DNA of 64,000 bases, from the NCBI GenBank assembly GCA_963814745.1, contig CAWFEA010000001.1, positions 372,001 to 436,000 of the forward strand. The letters run 5' to 3'. The DNA is from CAWBRT01 sp963814745 (GTDB lineage Bacteria > Acidobacteriota > Terriglobia > Terriglobales > Acidobacteriaceae). How positions within the stretch are numbered: the first letter of the stretch is position 1; every line of letters starts with the position of its first letter. This document shows positions 62,940-64,000 of the stretch, in pieces. Below the pieces are notes generated by a model. That model searched no databases. It was not told the origin of the DNA and saw nothing but the letters and a program-made list of their open reading frames with translations. The translations under genes were made by a program, and so were the position numbers.

Positions 62940-64000
62940 TCAACTGGCGATGCGGCGCTGATCGGAGTGCTCCTCGGAGTCGGCCACGGGCAGGGTTATG
63001 GAAAACCAGGTTCCGTGGTGGTCCAGCAGGGTGGAGCTTTCGACTTCGATCGTTCCCCCCAGCTTTTCGACAATGCGGCGCGAAACCCAGAGACCAATGC
63101 CGAGGCCCTGCTCTCCCTTGGTGGTGTAAAAGGGTTTGAACACCTCATCGAGGTACTCGGAGCGAATGCCGTAGCCGGTGTCGCCCACCCTGATTTGCAC
63201 CGCCTTATCGTGGACCCGGGTCTCAAGGTAAAGACGACCGCCGTCCGGCATGGCGTCGATGGCGTTCGAGATCAAGTTGGTGAGGACCTGGCGCAACTCC
63301 CCGACGGAAACCTTGACATGGGCATCGCTCTGGAAGTCGCGGACGACTTCGATTCCGGCCTGCTGCAACTTGCGGGAGAACGGTTCGCAAGCCGCGGCCA
63401 GCAGTTCGCTGACGGTTACCACAATGGGCTGCGCCGCTTGGCGATGCGGCGCCAGGGTTTGCCGGGTGATGGTGGTGAGGCGATCCAGTTCACGGATCGC
63501 CAAAGCAAGCAGATCCTGCTGGTGCTTGGTATTTTTTTCCGCCTCAAGCATAAACAGGATATTGGAGATTGAATCCAGAGGATTGTTGATCTCATGCACC
63601 AGGCTGGCCATCAGCCGCCCGGTGGAGGCGAGCCGGTCGGAGCGCCGCAGCGCCTCCTCCAATTCGGCGTTCAATGCCTTGATCTGCTCATCCGCTTTGC
63701 GGCGTTCGCTGACGTCGCGGATGGCGGCCGTAACCAACATGCCGTCGGCGCCCTGCATCGGGCTGAGGCTGATTTCAACCGGGAATTCGGAGCCGTCCTT
63801 GCGGTGTCCGAAGAGTTCGAGACCAACTCCCATGGGACGCACCCGAGGCTCGGCGCCATAGCCGGCACGATGTCCGGAATGAAATTGCCGATAACGTTCG
63901 GGAACCAGAAGCTCAACTTTGTGGCCGAGCAGTTCCTGGCGCGAATAGCCGAAGAGTTTTTCGGTTTCTTTGTTGACCAATTGAATGTCGCCCTCGGGAT
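62940..64000 (-). CDS. PAS histidine kinase (5' end outside window)
   Basis: Open to the window end on the minus strand, so the N-terminus is missing. PAS domain (LFGYSRQELLGHKVELLVPERYR, HRKDGSEFPVEISLSP, with a PAC end), HisKA with phospho-His in ASLVHEINNPLDSISNIL, HATPase N box (NLISNAIDAMPDGG), G1 (DTGYGIRSEY) and G2 (GLGIGLWVSRRIVEKLGG). Close relative in style to the kinase at 9314-10543. Convergent with the receiver gene at 62390. Confidence 0.9.
   Translation of the reverse strand, partial: PEGDIQLVNKETEKLFGYSRQELLGHKVELLVPERYRQFHSGHRAGYGAEPRVRPMGVGLELFGHRKDGSEFPVEISLSPMQGADGMLVTAAIRDVSERRKADEQIKALNAELEEALRRSDRLASTGRLMASLVHEINNPLDSISNILFMLEAEKNTKHQQDLLALAIRELDRLTTITRQTLAPHRQAAQPIVVTVSELLAAACEPFSRKLQQAGIEVVRDFQSDAHVKVSVGELRQVLTNLISNAIDAMPDGGRLYLETRVHDKAVQIRVGDTGYGIRSEYLDEVFKPFYTTKGEQGLGIGLWVSRRIVEKLGGTIEVESSTLLDHHGTWFSITLPVADSEEHSDQRRIAS

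Overview
The window looks like a piece of an Acidobacteriota chromosome (probably Terriglobia, soil or sediment type). This is an inference from gene content: an Escherichia-type Asd, a GT39-like protein of the kind common in Acidobacteriota, and dispersed hairpin repeats with the core CCCCACGTT/AACGTGGGG. No 16S or other decisive marker is present. Genes are dense, GC-rich and mostly core metabolism, with a few more AT-rich accessory patches.

Layout. 1-653: 3' end of a large serine recombinase running into a tRNA-Arg(ACG), the edge of an integrated element. 830-7327: heme genes hemE-hemH-hemY (overlapping starts and stops), then gyrB. 7723-9261: DASS anion transporter. 9314-19504 (minus strand): a Cache-PAS histidine kinase and a seven-gene cluster encoding a NuoG/HoxU-like iron-sulfur protein, NuoF, NuoE, a PsrB-like ferredoxin, a PsrA/PhsA/SoeA-like molybdoenzyme, and a TauE/SafE transporter split into two genes. 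This is the most unusual system here: a cytoplasmic sulfur-type molybdoenzyme with no membrane anchor, apparently wired to an NAD(P)H diaphorase and next to a sulfite-exporter-type permease. 19978-29536: UvrC-like nuclease, PD-(D/E)XK-like protein, AroQ-like protein, zinc-ribbon membrane protein, amidase, GT39-like membrane protein, truncated phosphoesterase, palindromic repeat, cysteine-rich MerR regulator. 29807-38742 (minus strand): full Pho system (phoB, phoR, a second phoU, pstS, two small genes, pstC, pstA, pstB, phoU) with a Pho-box-like repeat before pstC. 39219-46188: small secreted peptide, membrane protein, ketopantoate reductase, aconitase, purD, purE. 46260-47673: more AT-rich patch with a broken fic gene and a transposase relic. 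47848-56857: DinB-like protein, class A PBP, PASTA protein, asd, a HEAT-like protein bracketed by inverted hairpin repeats, ilvB, ilvN. 57135-64000: a phosphorelay island (hybrid kinase, dual-receiver protein, Hpt protein, LuxR regulator, receiver, and a kinase cut by the window end).

At least ten genes are interrupted by single-base frameshifts, several of them at short G or C runs, with both halves conserved. This looks more like base-calling or assembly error than gene decay, so the pieces are listed separately and cross-referenced.
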